Assembly: GCA_964633725.1 (NCBI GenBank) | Contig: CAZWHY010000081.1 | Location: 1-5,445, forward strand | Origin: Berkiella_A sp964633725 | Lineage (GTDB): Bacteria; Pseudomonadota; Gammaproteobacteria; Berkiellales; Berkiellaceae | Direction of reading: 5' to 3' | DNA: 5,445 nt | Part shown: piece after piece, positions 4,762 through 5,445 of the stretch | Numbering within the stretch: the stretch's first letter is position 1 | Layout: every line of letters begins with the position of its first letter | Notes under the pieces: generated by a model | What the model was told of the DNA's origin: nothing | The model's database searches: none | What the model saw: only the letters and a program-made list of their open reading frames with translations | Made by a program: the position numbers and the translations under genes

Positions 4762-5445
4762 TTAATTTCTAAACGATAGGCCCAAGGTGCGCATTTCTAG
4801 CTCGTCATTAAAGGTGTCGGGTAAATCGTTATTGTTGGCTTGCAGCAGGCTGTAAGCTGGAGTGAACGGCTTATAATAAGGTTCAATTATCTCCTTTGAT
4901 AAGTTCCAAATATTAAAGTTTAATGCTGATCCTGCCATGCTTAGTGATTCTTCTGAAATATTGGGGTTTAACGCTGACAATGCCTCTGCTGAATTAGTGT
5001 TGTTGGCTTGTGAATTATAGGCTGGAGTGCACGATTCAAGGTGAAGGGCAAATGGCCACTCTAATGAGCTAAAAAAATCAAGGTCTAATAATAAATCTGT
5101 CTGCCCCAACGATTCGCCTAAAATATCAGGGTATAAATCTGGGAGCGGCCTTGCGTCCTGCTCTTCAAATGGTGCGTTCAAATTTTTATCGCTCAGCTCT
5201 GGGAGAGAGCACTCTTGTAGTGCTCCTAGATTTGGTCCGGTCTGATGGCTTACCCCCCTTCTCCCTGGCGGCTTAGAAAATAACCTTACGATTTGTGGGC
5301 ATGTATAACCTTTCGCTATCAAAGCATCGTGGTGCTTTAATACCGCCTCTAGATTCTTGGAGCCGCCATTGTTAGAAACCATGCTCGCAATTTGAGTCGC
5401 CGTATACTCTTTGTCTATCAACGCATCGTGGTGCTTTAATACCGC
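4762..5445 (-). CDS. TALE-like (AvrBs3-like) repeat protein, C-terminal part; N-terminus beyond the window
   Basis: The open reading frame continues past the right edge; 227 residues are visible. It begins with the last 13 residues of one repeat (AVLKHHDALIDKE), then a full 33-residue repeat (14-46) running YTATQIASMVSNNGG to ALIAKG, and a degenerate half repeat from residue 47 (YTCPQIVRLFSKPPGRRG). Layout matches TALE repeats: S11, di-residue N12-N13, G14-G15, L19, V22 and a terminal G33. In TALEs an NN di-residue reads G, or less strictly A, so the protein probably binds DNA one base per repeat. The tail (about 65-227) matches no family I recognise. It is rich in Asn, Ser and Leu, has an acidic-hydrophobic stretch (101-130) and an internal duplication. 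No strong nuclear localisation signal is visible. The TTG at 5421 lies inside a repeat and is not the real start. Function as a secreted host regulator is inference. Confidence 0.85.
   Translation of the reverse strand, partial: AVLKHHDALIDKEYTATQIASMVSNNGGSKNLEAVLKHHDALIAKGYTCPQIVRLFSKPPGRRGVSHQTGPNLGALQECSLPELSDKNLNAPFEEQDARPLPDLYPDILGESLGQTDLLLDLDFFSSLEWPFALHLESCTPAYNSQANNTNSAEALSALNPNISEESLSMAGSALNFNIWNLSKEIIEPYYKPFTPAYSLLQANNNDLPDTFNDELEMRTLGLSFRN
4852..5130 (-). repeat. Diverged tandem duplication in the TALE-like protein tail
   Basis: Residues 106-143 of the visible protein (PDILGESL to TPAY) and 161-198 (PNISEESL to TPAY) are both exactly 38 residues. They share P, I, ESL, a matching L-x-[F/L]-[N/D] core and the closing TPAY, and each is followed within a few residues by QANN. 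The offset is 55 residues, or 56 at QANN. The DNA block TTGTTGGCTTG occurs at 4832-4842 and 5000-5010, just downstream of each TPAY. Copy one is strongly acidic; copy two has lost most of its acidic charge (D to N changes). Confidence 0.65.
5308..5445 (-). repeat. 99-bp tandem DNA repeats coding the TALE-like units
   Basis: One full 99-bp (33-codon) unit lies at 5308-5406, and the end of the preceding unit at 5407-5445. A 23-bp identical block at 5324-5346 recurs at 5423-5445, exactly 99 bp apart. Such DNA identity points to recent repeat expansion or recombination. More units are expected beyond the window edge. Confidence 0.88.

Noticed and set aside
5419..5421. TTG as the start of the TALE-like gene
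   Set aside because: The codon lies inside a repeat unit, and the frame continues without a stop to the window edge in repeat sequence; it encodes an internal Leu.
5308..5445. CRISPR array
   Set aside because: The 99-bp repeat is coding, in frame and continuous, with no variable spacers.

Overview
The window is AT-rich and carries four genes, all on the minus strand and read from right to left. At the right edge is the C-terminal part of a TALE-like (AvrBs3-like) repeat protein (4762-5445, cut by the window). Next come a MepB-family protein (4045-4578), a Fic-domain AMP-transferase-type protein (3001-3972) and a FapA/DUF342-family protein (245-2578). No rRNA, tRNA or CRISPR array was seen. 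Low G+C, Shine-Dalgarno sites, a class II Fic protein and a eukaryote-style DNA-binding repeat protein fit a host-associated, possibly intracellular gammaproteobacterium such as a Legionellales-type organism. That placement is inference; no gene here fixes the taxon.

Layout, left to right. 1-244 is non-coding and holds copy A of a dispersed hairpin element (about 89-200). The FapA-like gene follows. Its N-terminal domain appears five times in tandem, four of them as 74-residue units or close to it, before the beta-helix and coiled coil. The 422-bp gap 2579-3000 has a Shine-Dalgarno site and possible -10 box for the FapA gene, a 125-bp MITE-like element with 16-bp terminal inverted repeats (2753-2877), and copy B of the hairpin element (2930-3011), which runs into the fic stop codon. 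The fic gene has a 26-bp near-perfect palindrome four bases before its start. The MepB gene lies 72 bp further upstream in the same direction. Copy C of the hairpin element (about 4622-4700) separates MepB from the TALE-like gene.

The most striking item is the TALE-like protein. It has a 33-residue repeat whose position-12/13 di-residue is NN, a degenerate terminal half repeat, and then an unusual tail of about 160 residues. The tail contains an acidic-hydrophobic stretch resembling a transcription activation domain, a diverged internal duplication, and an extreme C-terminus resembling a Dot/Icm E-block signal. This suggests, without proof, a secreted regulator acting on host chromatin. The fic-mepB pair is bracketed by 14-bp direct repeats inside hairpin copies B and C. 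Sequence matches suggest that one ancestral hairpin element was split by arrival of this pair, so the region looks like accessory, rearranged DNA.
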